Source: Halomonas meridiana (lineage in GTDB: Bacteria; Pseudomonadota; Gammaproteobacteria; Pseudomonadales; Halomonadaceae). From it: DNA of 64,000 nt. A program made the position numbers and the translations under genes. Shown here piece after piece: positions 35,291 through 44,918 of the stretch. The notes below the pieces were generated by a model, which worked only from the letters and a program-made list of their open reading frames with translations, did no database searches and was not told the DNA's origin. Location of the stretch: assembly GCF_009846525.1 (NCBI RefSeq), contig NZ_CP024621.1:2666001-2730000 (forward strand), in the 5' to 3' direction. Positions within the stretch are counted from its first letter, which is position 1. Each line of letters begins with the position of its first letter.

Positions 35291-36445
35291 TTATAGCGTC
35301 GATTCGAAACTCCACTCCACGGGAGGCGCATCGGGGATCAACGCTTGGCAAGCGCGGACTTTCTCCAACAGCTCGGCGTGGGTGGCGGCCACAACGTTAA
35401 CGTGGGCTAATTTACGCCCTGGACGCTCGGCTTTGTCGTAGCGGTGCAAGTGAGTGTCGGCAATGGCTAGCAGTGCGGCGTTATCGCCTTCTAGGCCAAT
35501 CACGTTCACCATGCAGGTGGGCGCAATGGCATTCGTGGCACCTAACGGCAAGCCCTGTACCGCCCGCAAATGGTTCTCGAACTGGCTGGTAGCCGCGCCA
35601 TCCATCGTCCAGTGGCCGGAGTTATGCACCCGGGGGGCCATTTCATTGGCCAACAGGCTGCCGTCGCGGGTTTGGAACAGCTCCAGCGCCAGTACGCCTA
35701 CGTAATCCAGCTCATCCAGCAGCGCTCGGATGTAGCTGTCGGCCGTCTGCTGAACGCTGGCGTCCAAATCCGGTAGCGGCGCCACGGAGTAGCGCAGAAT
35801 GCCGCCCACGTGCTGGTTTTCGGCCATGGGGTAGAACACCACCTCCCCATCGCGGCCGCGCACGGCAATCATCGAGACTTCGCGCACGAAATCGACGAAA
35901 GCCTCGACGATGAGCTGTGAATGGCCAATGGCCTCCCACGCCTCTTGGGCCTGCTCCGGCGCTTTCAGCACCGCTTGCCCCTTGCCGTCGTAGCCTTCAG
36001 TGACCGACTTGGCTACCACCGGGCAGCCCAGCTCGGCGGCAGCGGCGGCGAGCTGCTCAGCGCTTTCCACCACGCGGTAAGCGGGTGTTGGAATACCCAA
36101 GCGGTCGAACAGTGCCTTCTCTTCTACCCGGTTTTGGCACACCGCAATGGCGCGACTGCCAGGGTACACCGGCTTATGCTGCTCGATCTGCTGAACCAGC
36201 GCCACAGGCAGGTGTTCGAACTCGTAGGTCACCACGTCGACCTTCTCGAGAAACGCCGCCAGGTGCTGGTTATCCGGGTCGACGATCACCTCGCCGATAC
36301 CCGCACTGGGGTTACCGGTGGTATCCAAAAACGTGAAGGTGTTACCTAGCGGATAGCCCGCCAGTGCCAGCATACGGCCCAACTGGCCTGCCCCAAGGAC
36401 ACCAATATTTTTTGCAATCATACGGTTTGCACTCTGTGCGCTCAT
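35291..36445 (-). CDS. purK: N5-carboxyaminoimidazole ribonucleotide synthase
   Basis: PurK converts aminoimidazole ribonucleotide, ATP and bicarbonate to N5-CAIR in purine synthesis. It is a 384-aa ATP-grasp protein with N-terminal NIGVLGAGQLGRMLALAGYPLG, the ATP-grasp lysine region PVVAKSVTEGYDGKGQ and the metal/phosphate motif NEMAPRVHNSGHWT. An ATG at 36421 would fit the shorter family N-terminus, but neither start has a strong ribosome site. The gene lies 9 bases downstream of purE, so the two form the standard purEK operon, ended by an intrinsic terminator. Confidence 0.95.
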   Translation of the reverse strand: MSAQSANRMIAKNIGVLGAGQLGRMLALAGYPLGNTFTFLDTTGNPSAGIGEVIVDPDNQHLAAFLEKVDVVTYEFEHLPVALVQQIEQHKPVYPGSRAIAVCQNRVEEKALFDRLGIPTPAYRVVESAEQLAAAAAELGCPVVAKSVTEGYDGKGQAVLKAPEQAQEAWEAIGHSQLIVEAFVDFVREVSMIAVRGRDGEVVFYPMAENQHVGGILRYSVAPLPDLDASVQQTADSYIRALLDELDYVGVLALELFQTRDGSLLANEMAPRVHNSGHWTMDGAATSQFENHLRAVQGLPLGATNAIAPTCMVNVIGLEGDNAALLAIADTHLHRYDKAERPGRKLAHVNVVAATHAELLEKVRACQALIPDAPPVEWSFESTL

Positions 36446-36454
36446 GATGGCTAC

Positions 36455-36973
36455 CTATTGGGCCTGAGGGTCGGCGTCGGGGCGCGGGTCGGGGTTATCC
36501 AGAACAAGTTGGGTCTGTTCGGTACGGAAGGCTTCGACGGCGTCACGTACGGCGCTGTCCTGCAGGCCCACGATTTGTGCCGCCAAAAGGCCCGCATTGG
36601 TCGCACCGGCTTTGCCGATGGCCAGGGTGCCGACCGCAATGCCACCCGGCATTTGGGCAATCGAGAGCAGCGAATCCAACCCCTTGAGCGCTTTGGACTC
36701 TACCGGCACACCCAGTACCGGCAGCGCCGTTTGTGATGCGACCATACCCGGCAAATGAGCGGCACCACCGGCGCCGGCCACGATCACCTGCAGGCCGCGC
36801 TCAGAGGCACTTTTCGCATATTCGAACAGCAGGTCGGGGGTGCGATGCGCCGAGACCACACGGGTTTCGTAGGGAACGCCCAGCCGCTCCAACATCGCCA
36901 CCGCGTGCTCCATGACCGGCCAATCCGACTTCGACCCCATGATCACGCCCACCTTGGGTGCGCTGTTCGACAT
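36455..36973 (-). CDS. purE: N5-CAIR mutase
   Basis: PurE rearranges N5-CAIR to CAIR. The 172-aa protein is the class I type, with [17 protein letters not shown] near the N-terminus, [15 protein letters not shown] (catalytic His) and [15 protein letters not shown]. The C-terminal tail ([14 protein letters not shown]) is a short lineage extension. I chose the ATG at 36973 because GAGGAG lies 6 bases upstream. First gene of purEK. The upstream region contains one CGTTTGCG half-element near 37084 resembling a PurR half-site, but no full palindrome. Confidence 0.95.
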   Translation of the reverse strand: MSNSAPKVGVIMGSKSDWPVMEHAVAMLERLGVPYETRVVSAHRTPDLLFEYAKSASERGLQVIVAGAGGAAHLPGMVASQTALPVLGVPVESKALKGLDSLLSIAQMPGGIAVGTLAIGKAGATNAGLLAAQIVGLQDSAVRDAVEAFRTEQTQLVLDNPDPRPDADPQAQ

Positions 36974-37188
36974 GCAAAACTCCTCGGCCAACGGCCTCTT
37001 CAAGCTAGAAAGCAGTCCATAAGCCGCGCAACGCGCCGCTCACTCAGAAATAGGAAGGCGCATAGTTTACCAGAGCTACGGGCGTTTGCGGGGGTGACGA
37101 GAGGCGTGAAATTTTCCTCAAATTAAGCATTGAAAACCGCGTGAGTTGGCGGCATTGTGTGCTTGTCATTTCCGACTGATGGAGTCAC

Positions 37189-37461
37189 ATGAGTACGGCA
37201 TACTCAACTGCTCACGCAGAAGCGCTGGATCCTCCGCGAAGCAGCCCTGACCTCGATGTCAGGGAACTTGAAAAACGTACGCGCCTCATGCGCATCATTA
37301 CCCGCCTGATCGCCGTATCAGACCTGGGAAGCCGTGAAATCGCCCGCCGGGCTGGCCTACCAGTGCAAAAGATCAGCGACCTGCTCGCCGGAAGGCTGGA
37401 GCATCTGGACATCGATGAACTGAATGTCCTGCGTCGCACGTTAGAGCTGGAGGCGCCATAG
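37189..37461 (+). CDS. Small HTH DNA-binding protein
   Basis: A 90-aa protein with a predicted helix-turn-helix at residues ~46-75 (SREIARRAGLPVQKISDLLAGRLEHLDIDELNVLRRTL), similar to the XRE-like HTH of the HigA/MqsA antitoxin kind. The first 35 residues are polar and probably disordered. GGAG is 5 bases before the ATG. No toxin partner adjoins it, so an orphan regulator is the likeliest reading. It points toward the convergent chrA gene. Confidence 0.6.
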   Translation: MSTAYSTAHAEALDPPRSSPDLDVRELEKRTRLMRIITRLIAVSDLGSREIARRAGLPVQKISDLLAGRLEHLDIDELNVLRRTLELEAP

Positions 37462-37506
37462 CAGTCACGCCACCGCCACGCTAACTATCACCGCTTGAGC
37501 ATCTTC

Positions 37507-37527
37507 CCGCCCCGGTTACTGGGGCGG
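37507..37527. terminator. Hairpin at the end of chrA
   Basis: CCGCCCC and GGGGCGG pair across a 7-base loop and span the chrA stop codon region, between convergent chrA and the HTH gene. No T-run is seen in either direction, so function as a terminator is uncertain. Confidence 0.4.
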
Positions 37528-38712
37528 AATCATGACGCCGCCCAACGCCACTACGATGACCACCAGCCAAGCCGGCAGTTTCCACACGGTGAGCAGCAAA
37601 AAGCCCGTCAACGCCAGCACGAACTCGTAAGGCCCAAGAATGGCGCTGGTCCACACCGGCTGATAGAGCGCCGCGCCTAAAATACCCACCACCGCCGCAT
37701 TGGCACCACGCATCAGCGCTTGAGCACTGCTCCACTGGCGAAACTGATTCCAAAACGGCAACACGCCGACCAGCAGCAAAAATCCCGGCACAAAAATCGC
37801 CAGCAGCGCCAGTAACGCGCCAATCACGCTGGGTATCCCTGGCAGCAGCGCCCCCAAGTAAGCAGCAAACGTAAACAGCGGCCCCGGCACCGCCTGAGCT
37901 GCGCCGTACCCCGCCAAGAACTCATCTGCCGTGACCCAACCCGATTGCACCACTTCCGCTTCCAGCAGCGGCAGCACCACATGGCCACCGCCAAATACCA
38001 GCGCGCCTGAACGGTAGAATGCATCGACGACGTTCAACCAACCGGTGCTCGCCGCTAACAGCGGTAAGAGCACCAACAAAGCGGCGAATAAACCTAATGC
38101 TAGCGTGCCCGCTCGGCGTGTCACCGGGAAGTGCAGCGATTCGCTAGACGATGCTGCAGCGCTTTGGCGACACAGCAGCAGACCCGCCACGCCACCTAGC
38201 ACAATCGCCGCCACCTGCCCCAACGGCCCGCTGACCAGCACCACCGCGAACACCGCTGCCAGAGCAATGCCCGTGCGGGTTTTATCCGGGCAGAGGTTGC
38301 GCGCCATGCCCCACACCGCGTGGGCCACAATAGCCACCGCCACCACTTTCAAGCCGTGAATGATGCCGCTGGCCACCGGGCCATCCAGCACTGCCGTACC
38401 CAATGCAAACAGCACCAGCACGATGGCAGAGGGCAGCGTAAACGCCAGCCACGCCATTGCCGCCCCCCAGGGGCCTGCGCGCATCAACCCTAAGGCAAAG
38501 CCTACCTGGCTACTGGCGGGACCCGGCAAGAACTGGCACAGCGCGACCAAATCCGCGTAGGCCTGCTCGCTGAGCCACTGGCGGCGTTCGACAAACGCCG
38601 TGCGAAAGTAGCCCAGGTGCGCCACGGGGCCACCGAACGAGGTCAGCCCCAGCGCCAAAAATGCCCAGAACACCTCGTTGGCCCGCCCTCGAACCGGATT
38701 CTTTTCTGACAT
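37516..38712 (-). CDS. chrA: Chromate transporter, long-chain CHR family
   Basis: A 398-aa inner-membrane protein with two homologous CHR halves. Half one has LGLTSFGGPVAHLGYFR and CQFLPGPASSQVGFALGL; half two has SGALVFGGGHVVLPLLE and AVPGPLFTFAAYLG. These FGG and PGP motifs define the long-chain ChrA family, which exports chromate in resistant strains; many chromosomal members have untested substrates. About ten to twelve hydrophobic segments are visible. The ATG at 38712 was preferred to the GTG at 38721. A single gene upstream of the ilvD terminator. Confidence 0.9.
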   Translation of the reverse strand: MSEKNPVRGRANEVFWAFLALGLTSFGGPVAHLGYFRTAFVERRQWLSEQAYADLVALCQFLPGPASSQVGFALGLMRAGPWGAAMAWLAFTLPSAIVLVLFALGTAVLDGPVASGIIHGLKVVAVAIVAHAVWGMARNLCPDKTRTGIALAAVFAVVLVSGPLGQVAAIVLGGVAGLLLCRQSAAASSSESLHFPVTRRAGTLALGLFAALLVLLPLLAASTGWLNVVDAFYRSGALVFGGGHVVLPLLEAEVVQSGWVTADEFLAGYGAAQAVPGPLFTFAAYLGALLPGIPSVIGALLALLAIFVPGFLLLVGVLPFWNQFRQWSSAQALMRGANAAVVGILGAALYQPVWTSAILGPYEFVLALTGFLLLTVWKLPAWLVVIVVALGGVMIPPQ

Positions 38713-38732
38713 CGTGCCCACCGTTTACCCAT

Positions 38733-38769
38733 TAAAAAGCGCAAAGCGTTCAGGGTACGCCTTGCGCTT
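38733..38769 (-). terminator. Intrinsic terminator after ilvD
   Basis: On the minus strand the stem AAGCGCAA + GCGT-type arms (one mismatch, 7-base loop) ends in TTTTT. It lies about 45 bases past the ilvD stop codon. Confidence 0.9.
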
Positions 38770-38813
38770 GACGACTTAGTGACAGCCTAATCGTGCCGGT
38801 GACTCTTCACAGA

Positions 38814-40499
38814 TTATTCTTGGTCGGTCACCGCACCGGTACTGGCCGAGCTGACCAATTTGGCATACTTCGCCAACACGCCTTTACGATAGCGCGGCTC
38901 AGGCTGTTGCCAGGCCGCACGGCGGCGCATCATCTCTTCATCGCTGATATGCACATCAATGGTATCGGCTTCGGCATCAATGGTGATCGGGTCGCCATCT
39001 TCCACCAGCGCCAGCGGGCCACCGTCGAAAGCTTCTGGAGAGACATGCCCCACCACGAAACCGTGGCTACCGCCGGAGAATCGGCCATCGGTAATCAGCG
39101 CCACGTCGTTGCCCAAGCCACGGCCCATAATGGCCGAGGTAGGCGTGAGCATTTCGCGCATGCCGGGGCCGCCTTTCGGGCCTTCGTAGCGAATCACCAC
39201 CACATCGCCCGCCACCACGGTGCCGTCATTGATGCGTGCCTGGGCTTCCTCTTCCGAGCCAAACACCCGTGCCGAGCCGCTAAAGCGCGTGCCCTCTTTA
39301 CCGGTGATTTTCGCCACCGCCCCTTCCGGCGCTAAGTTGCCAAACAGAATACGCAGGTGGCTTTCGGCTTTAATCGGGTTACCCAGCGGCGCGATGATTT
39401 GCTGATCCATCGGGTACGGCTCGACGTTAGCGAGATTCTCCGCCAGCGTTTTACCAGTCACGGTTAAGCAGTTACCGTTGAGCAGCCCAGCATCCAGCAG
39501 GATTCTCATCAGCGGCTGGATACCGCCAATCGCCACCAGCTCGCTCATCATGTAGTGGCCGCTGGGGCGCAGGTCGGCCAGCACCGGCACGCGCTTACCG
39601 ATCTCGGTGAAGTCTGCCAGGGTCAGCTCGACACCGATGGTGCGCGCCATGCCAATCAGGTGCAGCACCGCATTGGTGGAGCCACCCAGGGCAATCACCA
39701 CAGTCACGGCGTTCTCGAACGCCTCGCGGGTCATGATATCGGAGGGCTTGATGTCTTGCGCCAGCAGCGCCAGCACGGCTTCGCCAGCGGCTTTGCAGTC
39801 GTCGCGTTTCTCTTGGGAGATGGCATTCTGCGCCGAGCTTCCCGGCAGGCTCATACCCAGTGCTTCAATGGCGGAGGCCATGGTGTTGGCGGTGTACATG
39901 CCCCCACAGGAGCCAGGGCCAGGAATGGCGGTCTCCTCGATGTTTTTCAGCTCAATTAGGTCGATGTCGCCACGGGAGTGGGCGCCCATCGCCTCAAACA
40001 CCGAGACAATATCAGTGTGGCCCTTTCCGGGCATGATGGTGCCGCCGTAAACGAACACGCTGGGGCGATCGAGCCGTGCCAGCCCCATCACGCAGCCCGG
40101 CATGTTCTTATCGCAGCCGCCAATCGCCACCAAGCCATCAAAGCCTTCGCAGCCCGCCACGGTTTCGATGGAGTCGGCAATCACTTCCCGCGAGACCAGC
40201 GAGTACTTCATGCCTTCGGTGCCGTTGGCAATGCCATCAGAAATGGTAATGGTATTGAACACCACGCCTTTGCCTCCGGCGGCATCGGCCCCATCACGGG
40301 CAAGCTCCGCCAGCTCACCAATATGGCTATTACACGGCGTCACCATACTCCAGGTAGACGCGATACCTACCTGAGGCTTTTGAAAATCGTCATCGTTGAA
40401 GCCCACGGCGCGCAGCATGGCGCGGCTAGCCGCTTTACCAGGGCCATCCACCACCGGGGCAGAGTGGCGGCGGGTATTATTGTTGGTCGGCTCGGTCAT
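38814..40499 (-). CDS. ilvD: Dihydroxy-acid dehydratase
   Basis: IlvD dehydrates 2,3-dihydroxy-3-methylbutanoate and its ethyl homologue in valine, isoleucine and leucine synthesis, using an iron-sulfur cluster and Mg2+. The 561-aa protein shows the cluster cysteines in VTPCNSH, IGGCDKNMPGC and PGSCGGMYTANTM, the Mg-binding SDG motif and the C-terminal TDGRFSGGSHGFVVGHVSPEA block. Length and pattern are of the short (about 560 aa) class. I chose the ATG at 40499 with AGGAG 6 bases upstream. It is monocistronic with a strong terminator. Confidence 0.95.
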   Translation of the reverse strand: MTEPTNNNTRRHSAPVVDGPGKAASRAMLRAVGFNDDDFQKPQVGIASTWSMVTPCNSHIGELAELARDGADAAGGKGVVFNTITISDGIANGTEGMKYSLVSREVIADSIETVAGCEGFDGLVAIGGCDKNMPGCVMGLARLDRPSVFVYGGTIMPGKGHTDIVSVFEAMGAHSRGDIDLIELKNIEETAIPGPGSCGGMYTANTMASAIEALGMSLPGSSAQNAISQEKRDDCKAAGEAVLALLAQDIKPSDIMTREAFENAVTVVIALGGSTNAVLHLIGMARTIGVELTLADFTEIGKRVPVLADLRPSGHYMMSELVAIGGIQPLMRILLDAGLLNGNCLTVTGKTLAENLANVEPYPMDQQIIAPLGNPIKAESHLRILFGNLAPEGAVAKITGKEGTRFSGSARVFGSEEEAQARINDGTVVAGDVVVIRYEGPKGGPGMREMLTPTSAIMGRGLGNDVALITDGRFSGGSHGFVVGHVSPEAFDGGPLALVEDGDPITIDAEADTIDVHISDEEMMRRRAAWQQPEPRYRKGVLAKYAKLVSSASTGAVTDQE

Positions 40500-40594
40500 C
40501 ACGGACTCCTCTCAATTGCATGGCAAAGGCCACAGCTTGGCGGCGGTAAGCCGATGACGCAAGGAGAGTTCCAATATTGCAGCGCGTTGACTGC

Positions 40595-40888
40595 TTAATG
40601 GGCTGGCTGTTTTTGTTGTTCAACATGTACCGTCAGCTCAAAACCACAGGCGTGTGCATAGCGCTGTAATGTTTTCCAGCCGGGGTTACTGCTTCCCCGC
40701 TCCAAGCGGCTAATGTTACTTTTTTGTGTATCCAAGCGTTTGGCAAGCTCTTCTTGGGTCAACCCGGCACGCTGGCGCATAGAAATCAGTGTGGAAGCCA
40801 AGGCAAACTCCGGTGCCAAACGTTCATACTCCGCCTCTACTTCAGGGTTTTGAAGCGCCTGCTCTTTTAGTGCTTTTAAGTTCATCAT
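40595..40888 (-). CDS. higA: HigA-type XRE antitoxin
   Basis: A 97-aa antitoxin with an XRE helix-turn-helix at residues ~35-88 (LISMRQRAGLTQEELAKRLDTQKSNISRLERGSSNPGWKTLQRYA). The N-terminal part binds toxin in the family. It overlaps the toxin gene by 4 bases (ATGA), and the toxin comes first, the reversed order typical of HigBA. It should repress the pair through the palindrome at 41222-41241. The longer frame to 41002 lies inside higB and is not supported. Confidence 0.87.
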   Translation of the reverse strand: MMNLKALKEQALQNPEVEAEYERLAPEFALASTLISMRQRAGLTQEELAKRLDTQKSNISRLERGSSNPGWKTLQRYAHACGFELTVHVEQQKQPAH

Positions 40889-41205
40889 GACTGCACCTCG
40901 CGCTGTCTTGTCCGCGCTAACGTTAACGCCTGACGCGGCGTTTTTTGGCTTTTTTTGACGAACGCATGAAGAACGACAATATGTTTCCCATGCACATAAC
41001 AAAACAGAGAACGGCCAATTCCCTCTTTTGCCTTTGCCCTAATTTCAAACAAACCGTCGCCCATCGATTCCGTGTGTGGTGGCCCAAGGTTAGCGCCATG
41101 AGTCTCTACCATCTCCAGTAACCGGAGCATTCTGGCCTGTATTTTGGGCGGCATACTTAAAATTTCTTGCTCGACACCTGGATAAAACTCAACCTGCCAC
41201 TCCAT
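40885..41205 (-). CDS. higB: HigB/RelE-type toxin (phage Gp49-like family)
   Basis: A 106-aa RelE-superfamily protein of the Gp49/HigB2 type, expected to be a ribosome-dependent mRNA interferase. Family features: WQVEFYPGVEQEILSMPPKIQARMLRLLEMVETHG, LFEIRAKAKEGIGRSLFCYVHGKHIVVLHAFVKKSQKTPRQAL. The KKTQKTP-like box near the C-terminus is diagnostic. First gene of a higBA pair between ilvD and recC. Confidence 0.88.
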   Translation of the reverse strand: MEWQVEFYPGVEQEILSMPPKIQARMLRLLEMVETHGANLGPPHTESMGDGLFEIRAKAKEGIGRSLFCYVHGKHIVVLHAFVKKSQKTPRQALTLARTRQREVQS

Positions 41206-41221
41206 AGCATAACCCCGCTCA

Positions 41222-41241
41222 AGTTATCTTTTATGATAACT
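41222..41241. promoter_or_regulatory. Palindromic operator of higBA
   Basis: AGTTATC-TTTTAT-GATAACT is a perfect 7-bp inverted repeat 17 bases upstream of the higB start, in the expected promoter zone. It is a natural binding site for the dimeric HigA HTH; inference from position and symmetry. Confidence 0.6.
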
Positions 41242-41350
41242 CAACGTACATAAAAGTTCCTACTCCAGATACACGCGAGTACCCCCAACTTATGGCACCA
41301 TAGCCTCACCACCACCCGTGACGCTGATTGCCGTGAAGGAACGCCGCCGT

Positions 41351-44300
41351 ATGCCTGCCAATGCTTTGTTCTCCCCCACTTCGCTCCCACCCGGTTTTAT
41401 GGTGGTACATGCTAACCGCTTGGAAGATTTACGCGGTTTGGCGGTGGAGTGGATGCGCCGCCAGCCGTTGGGGCCGTTGGAGAACGAAACCATTCTGGTG
41501 CAGAGCAACGGTATTGGGCAGTGGCTAAAACTGGCGTTGGCGGAAGACCCTAAGAACGGCGGCGCGGGCATTGCGGCGGCGCTAGAGGTGATGCTGCCCG
41601 CGCGGTTTCTATGGCAGGCCTACCGCACGGTGCTCACTCACGTGTCGCAAAACGCCGATGCCGTGCCGGAAACCTCGCCGTTCGATAAATCGCGCTTGGT
41701 ATGGCGGCTGCTGCGCCTGCTGCCTACCCTGGCTGGGCAGCCGGTATTCGAGCCGCTGGCGCAGTTTCTAGAAATTGACCGCGACCAGCGCAAGCACTAC
41801 CAACTGGCCGAGCGGCTGGCGGATCTGTTTGACCAGTATCAGGTCTACCGCGCCGACTGGCTGGACGCCTGGGCTAACGGCCACGATGTGCTAATTACCG
41901 CCAGAGGCGAGCACCGCCCTTTGGAAGAGCATCAGCGCTGGCAGCCCGCGCTCTGGCGCATCCTGCGGGACGATGTGGCCGCCACCCAAGGCGATGCCGG
42001 ATTGAACAGCAGCCGCGCCCAGGTTCACCAGCGTTTCTTGAAGGCCACCGAGCACCTGGAAGGCCAAGACTGCCCGCCGGGGCTGCCTCGTCGGCTGATC
42101 ATCTTCGGTATTTCATCGCTGCCCCAGCAAACCCTGGAAGCGCTGGCGGCGCTCTCCCGCTGCTGCCAAATCGTGCTGTGCGTTCACAACCCCTGCCAGT
42201 TCTACTGGGCGGATATCATCGAGCACAAAGACCTGCTGCGCGCCCAGCGCTACCGCCAGCGGCGCAAAACCGGCATGCCCGAAGCGCTGGATGTACTGGG
42301 CACCGGCGATGCCGATGACGCCCTGCACCTGCACGCCCAGCCGCTGCTAGCCGCCTGGGGCAAGCAGGGCCGCGACTACCTGCGCCTGCTCGATGAGCAC
42401 GACGACGCAGGCAACTACCAAACTCTATTCGAGCAGCAAGCACTGCGCATCGATATGTTCGAGCCGTTCAGCGGCGAGGATCGCCACTGCCTGCTCAGCC
42501 AGCTGCAAGACGACATCCGCGAGCTGCGCCCGGTGGCGGAAACGCAAGGCCACTGGCCCGCACTGCCCGCTGCCGATGACTCCATCGTGTTCCATATCGC
42601 CCACGGCCCCCAGCGGGAAGTGGAGATTCTCCACGACCAGCTGCTGGCCGCCTTCAGCGCCGACCCGTATTTGCGCCCACGGGACATCATCGTCATGGTG
42701 CCGGATATCGACCGCTACGCGCCGCACATCGAAGCGGTGTTTGGCCAGCTGCCCACCGACGACCCGAGGCACATTCCCTACACGCTCTCCGACCAGGCCA
42801 GCCGCCACCGCCTGCCGCTGATGATTGCCCTGGAAAAGCTGCTAAGGCTGCCGGAGCTGCGCCTGTCGGTGAGCGATTTACTCGACCTGCTGGATGTCCC
42901 CGCCCTGCGCCAGCGCTTCGGCCTAGAAGAGCGTGACCTGCCGGTGCTAGAGCGCTGGATGGAAGGCGCGGGCATCCGCTGGGGGCTCAACGCCAAGCAG
43001 CGCCAGCGGCTGGAACTACCCGGCGGGCTGAGCCAAAACACCTGGGCATTCGGCTTGCGCCGCCTGCTGCTGGGCTATACCGTGGGCGACGGCCACGCGT
43101 GGCAAGGCATCGAACCGTTTGATGATATCGGCGGGCTGGAGGCGGGCTTGGCTGGGCCGCTGGCGACGCTGCTGGAGAAGCTCGAAGCCACCTGGGAGAG
43201 CTTCTGCCAACCCACCGATGCCGCTACTTGGGTTGCGCGGCTACGGGAGCTGCTGGAAACTTTCTTTCTTACCGACGATGCCCAAGAGAGCATCATGCTC
43301 ACCAAGCTAGAAAGCGGCTTGCAGCAGATGCTGGAAAGCAGCCGGGAAGCCGAACTCAACGACCCGCTTCCGCTCTCTATGGTGCGGGAGCACTGGCTAG
43401 CGCAGATCGATGAACACAGCCTTTCCCAGCGCTTCTTGGCCGGGGCGGTCAACTTCGCCACGCTGATGCCCATGCGTGCCATTCCCTTCAAGCGGGTGTG
43501 CCTGCTGGGCATGAACGACGGCGAGTACCCCCGCTCCCAGCCGCCGCTGGATTTCGACCTAATGGGCAGCGACTACCGCCCCGGCGACCGCTCCCGCCGG
43601 GAAGACGACCGCTACCTGTTTCTTGAAGCGCTGCTCTCCGCCCGCGACCAGCTCTACGTGAGCTGGGTCGGCCGCAGCCAGATCGACAATACGCCGCTGC
43701 CACCCTCGGTGCTGGTGGGCCAGCTGCGCGACCACTTGGAAGCCGGCTGGCAAACGGAAAACGGCGCGCCGCTGCTGGAAACACTCACCACCGAGCATCC
43801 GCTGCAGCCTTTTAGCCGCGCTTACTTCAACAGCCCAGCAAGCCGGCTGTTCACCTACGCCCACGAATGGCGCGAGGTGCACGCCCCGCGCACGCCACCC
43901 GCCGCTAGCCGCACGCTGCCAGCGCCGGAAAACGCCCCCACCAGCCTCTCGCTTGGGCAGCTGGGCAGCTTTCTGCGCGAGCCGGTGCGCAGCTTCTTCA
44001 ATACTCGCTTGGGGGTCTATTTCGAGCAGGAAGCCATCGCCGAGCTGGACGCCGAGCCATTCGCCCTGGATGGCCTGCAAAACTGGCAGCTCCAAGACCA
44101 GCTGATTGCCGCCCAGCGCCACGCGGTGGATAACGGCCAGCCGCGCATGGAAGCATTGCATGACGCGTTGGAGCGCTTTCAAGGCCAAGGCGTGCTAGCC
44201 ATGGGCGCGTTCGGCGAACGCATGCGCGCGGCACTCGCTGAACCCATGGAGGCGCTTTTCAACGCCTACGAAGCAGCGCTAGACGCATGGCCGCATCTCC

Positions 44301-44905
44301 TGCCCGACACCATGATTCACTTCGAAGCCCATGGCCTCACGCTGGAAGAGCCCTTGGGTGAGCTGCGCCAGGACGAAGCAGGCCACCGCTGCCGCCTGCT
44401 GCTGCTCAGTAGCAGCCTGATTAGCCAAGGCAGCGGGCGCGGCCAGTACCGCTGGAGCCACCTGCTGCGCCCTTGGGTTGCGCACCTAGCGGGCAACCTG
44501 GATGGCCCGATGACGACGCAACTGCTCTCCAAAGCGGGGCATGTCACGTTAGCGCCGGTGGATGCCGAGACCGCCCGCCAGCATTTAGAAACCCAGCTAG
44601 CCGCGTGGCAAGCGGGCCTAGAAACCCCGCTGCCGCTCGCACCGCAAGCCGCGTTTGCTTGGCTAAGTAAGCAAGGCACGCCGGACATGGCGCAAGAAAA
44701 AGGCCGAGACAGCGACGCCTACGCCGCCGCCGAAACCGCCTATGAAGGCGGCCGCTACCAAACCGGTGAAGTGGCCCAAAGCGCGTATTTAAACCACCAG
44801 TGGCCCCGCTTCGAGCGGCTATTCGTAGAGCAAGCCAACGGGCACACCTTTGCTACGCTCACAGAAGCGCTCTACGCGCCGCTTCACCAGGCGGTCAAAG
44901 GGTAA
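41351..44905 (+). CDS. recC: Exodeoxyribonuclease V subunit gamma (RecC)
   Basis: RecC is the scaffold subunit of the RecBCD helicase-nuclease, splitting the DNA duplex and recognising Chi. The 1184-aa protein (E. coli 1122) begins FMVVHANRLEDLRGLAVEWMRRQPLGPLENETILVQSNGIGQWLKLALA, the standard RecC N-terminus. Later motifs include GMNDGEYPRSQPPLDFDLM in the inactive helicase core and a C-terminal degenerate nuclease-like domain (~830-1130). I chose the ATG at 41351 with AAGGA 10 bases upstream; a GTG at 41318 is possible. It is not adjacent to recB: about 4 kb separates them. Confidence 0.94.
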   Translation: MPANALFSPTSLPPGFMVVHANRLEDLRGLAVEWMRRQPLGPLENETILVQSNGIGQWLKLALAEDPKNGGAGIAAALEVMLPARFLWQAYRTVLTHVSQNADAVPETSPFDKSRLVWRLLRLLPTLAGQPVFEPLAQFLEIDRDQRKHYQLAERLADLFDQYQVYRADWLDAWANGHDVLITARGEHRPLEEHQRWQPALWRILRDDVAATQGDAGLNSSRAQVHQRFLKATEHLEGQDCPPGLPRRLIIFGISSLPQQTLEALAALSRCCQIVLCVHNPCQFYWADIIEHKDLLRAQRYRQRRKTGMPEALDVLGTGDADDALHLHAQPLLAAWGKQGRDYLRLLDEHDDAGNYQTLFEQQALRIDMFEPFSGEDRHCLLSQLQDDIRELRPVAETQGHWPALPAADDSIVFHIAHGPQREVEILHDQLLAAFSADPYLRPRDIIVMVPDIDRYAPHIEAVFGQLPTDDPRHIPYTLSDQASRHRLPLMIALEKLLRLPELRLSVSDLLDLLDVPALRQRFGLEERDLPVLERWMEGAGIRWGLNAKQRQRLELPGGLSQNTWAFGLRRLLLGYTVGDGHAWQGIEPFDDIGGLEAGLAGPLATLLEKLEATWESFCQPTDAATWVARLRELLETFFLTDDAQESIMLTKLESGLQQMLESSREAELNDPLPLSMVREHWLAQIDEHSLSQRFLAGAVNFATLMPMRAIPFKRVCLLGMNDGEYPRSQPPLDFDLMGSDYRPGDRSRREDDRYLFLEALLSARDQLYVSWVGRSQIDNTPLPPSVLVGQLRDHLEAGWQTENGAPLLETLTTEHPLQPFSRAYFNSPASRLFTYAHEWREVHAPRTPPAASRTLPAPENAPTSLSLGQLGSFLREPVRSFFNTRLGVYFEQEAIAELDAEPFALDGLQNWQLQDQLIAAQRHAVDNGQPRMEALHDALERFQGQGVLAMGAFGERMRAALAEPMEALFNAYEAALDAWPHLLPDTMIHFEAHGLTLEEPLGELRQDEAGHRCRLLLLSSSLISQGSGRGQYRWSHLLRPWVAHLAGNLDGPMTTQLLSKAGHVTLAPVDAETARQHLETQLAAWQAGLETPLPLAPQAAFAWLSKQGTPDMAQEKGRDSDAYAAAETAYEGGRYQTGEVAQSAYLNHQWPRFERLFVEQANGHTFATLTEALYAPLHQAVKG

Positions 44906-44918
44906 ACCAGCGTGGGTG

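Noticed and set aside
37070..37100. Possible PurR box upstream of purE
   Set aside because: Only one CGTTTGCG half-element is present; the palindromic partner is missing and PurR regulation is not established for this lineage.
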